Under the pieces are notes generated by a model. That model saw only the letters and a program-made list of their open reading frames with translations, was not told where the DNA came from and searched no databases. From assembly GCA_036897485.1 (NCBI GenBank), contig JAYMTF010000226.1, forward strand, positions 1 to 44,101: DNA of 44,101 nt, written 5' to 3'. Shown piece after piece: positions 43,321-44,101 of this stretch (position 1 is its first letter; each line of letters starts with the position of its first letter). The stretch is from Pelargonium nanum (taxonomy: Eukaryota; Streptophyta; Magnoliopsida; Geraniales; Geraniaceae). The position numbers and the translations under genes were made by a program.

Positions 43321-44101
43321 GACCAAAAATTAATTTGAACTCAAACATTCATCAACTAAAATCCACCAAATGAAATTCACTGAAATTTACTGTATAACAC
43401 AATGGTCAATTGTCTTCTTCATCAACTTGTTTTCAACATTGGACAATCTCTTATTCATTAGCTCGAAAACAATATAATAGACTTTTGGTGGTTATTTGAT
43501 TTAGCTAGAAAAAAATTAATCAAATGAAAGAGCTATAACACAGGAGTTGTGATGGTAGAAGGGGTGGGTTTATATATGAAATTTCACAAGAAGAAAGATC
43601 TCCCACAATAAGCTACAACAAAGGTGGAGCTCCAATGAAAAATGAGCTCTCACGGAAGTTGTCCAATTTTTTATTATATAAAACGTCTATCGCTCCAAAA
43701 TCCAGCCAATCAAAAACACTCACATTTGAATCCTCTCTATCCTCTGTGCCAGTTTCAAAAGGGGGCTTCAGGAGCAACAATTTTTTATACTTCAGCGTTT
43801 GTCACAATTAATAAGTGCTTTGAAAAGAAGAGCATGAAATTGTAATATAAAAATTTTCAGTCAAACTACGATTTATCGTACCCTAATTTGGGTTCGAGTA
43901 ATTGAAATTTGATCTAAATATTTAAATATGAACCTAATATTTTAAACAATATTTAGTCAAAATATTATTCATTTTATTTAATTTATATGGTAACTCCTTC
44001 TATGTTAAATAGAATCCATCACCCACAAACTATTTTCTCCCATACAGTCGGATGACAGTGGGGTGTCCGGGTTTCCATGGAACCGGATATGGAAAGCTCG
44101 G
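43321..44101. other. AT-rich DNA to the window end, nothing recognised
   Basis: No gene or RNA was recognised. The open frame at 43642-43845 is short and resembles no family known to me. The final 60 bp are GC-richer and may begin another element or gene beyond the window. Confidence 0.45.

Overview
This window looks like nuclear DNA of a flowering plant, almost certainly a eudicot. Genes are split by GT-AG introns, intergenic DNA is very AT-rich with many microsatellites, and the families present are plant-specific (B3/REM factor, TMK-type receptor kinase, CC-type glutaredoxin, PADRE/DUF4228). I cannot name the species. Exon joins were worked out by hand from splice sites, reading-frame phase and family knowledge; no alignment was run.

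Layout. 1-2184: edge of a GC-rich tandem repeat, then non-coding DNA. 2185-3466 (-): PADRE/DUF4228 protein, 3 exons. 4885-6490 (-): two-domain B3 protein of the REM16 type, 4 exons, with a MITE upstream. 7750-10270 (-): O-fucosyltransferase-family protein, 8 exons. 11.1-22.0 kb: an 11-kb gene desert with a Tourist/Harbinger-like MITE carrying foreign sequence, a decayed RNase H domain, a duplicated ~165-bp block, a complete SINE and LTR-like blocks. 22304-24625 (+): IMP3 of the U3 snoRNP, 3 exons. 24942-26415 (-): a serpin, 2 exons, with an LTR-like promoter directly upstream. 27370-30226 (-): TMK-type leucine-rich-repeat receptor kinase, 2 exons, with a SINE inserted at its start codon. 31.4 kb: a LINE ORF1-like fragment. 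32451-36004 (+): a 7-exon GH3 beta-xylosidase gene carrying a nonsense codon. 37654-38025 (+): a small plant protein of unknown function. 38.7 kb: a CACTA-like element. 40974-41402 (+): an intronless CC-type glutaredoxin. 43.06-43.30 kb: a foldback MITE.

The genes do not form a pathway or cluster; they are ordinary neighbours on a plant chromosome. I found no convincing undescribed multi-gene system. The most interesting signals are transposon-gene junctions: a SINE whose target-site duplication contains the TMK start codon, and an LTR-like promoter abutting the serpin. Next come the serpin's Cys-Cys reactive-centre loop, the beta-xylosidase with a single TAG codon plus a GC splice donor, and a MITE that appears to have captured a piece of a retroelement or gene 3' end.
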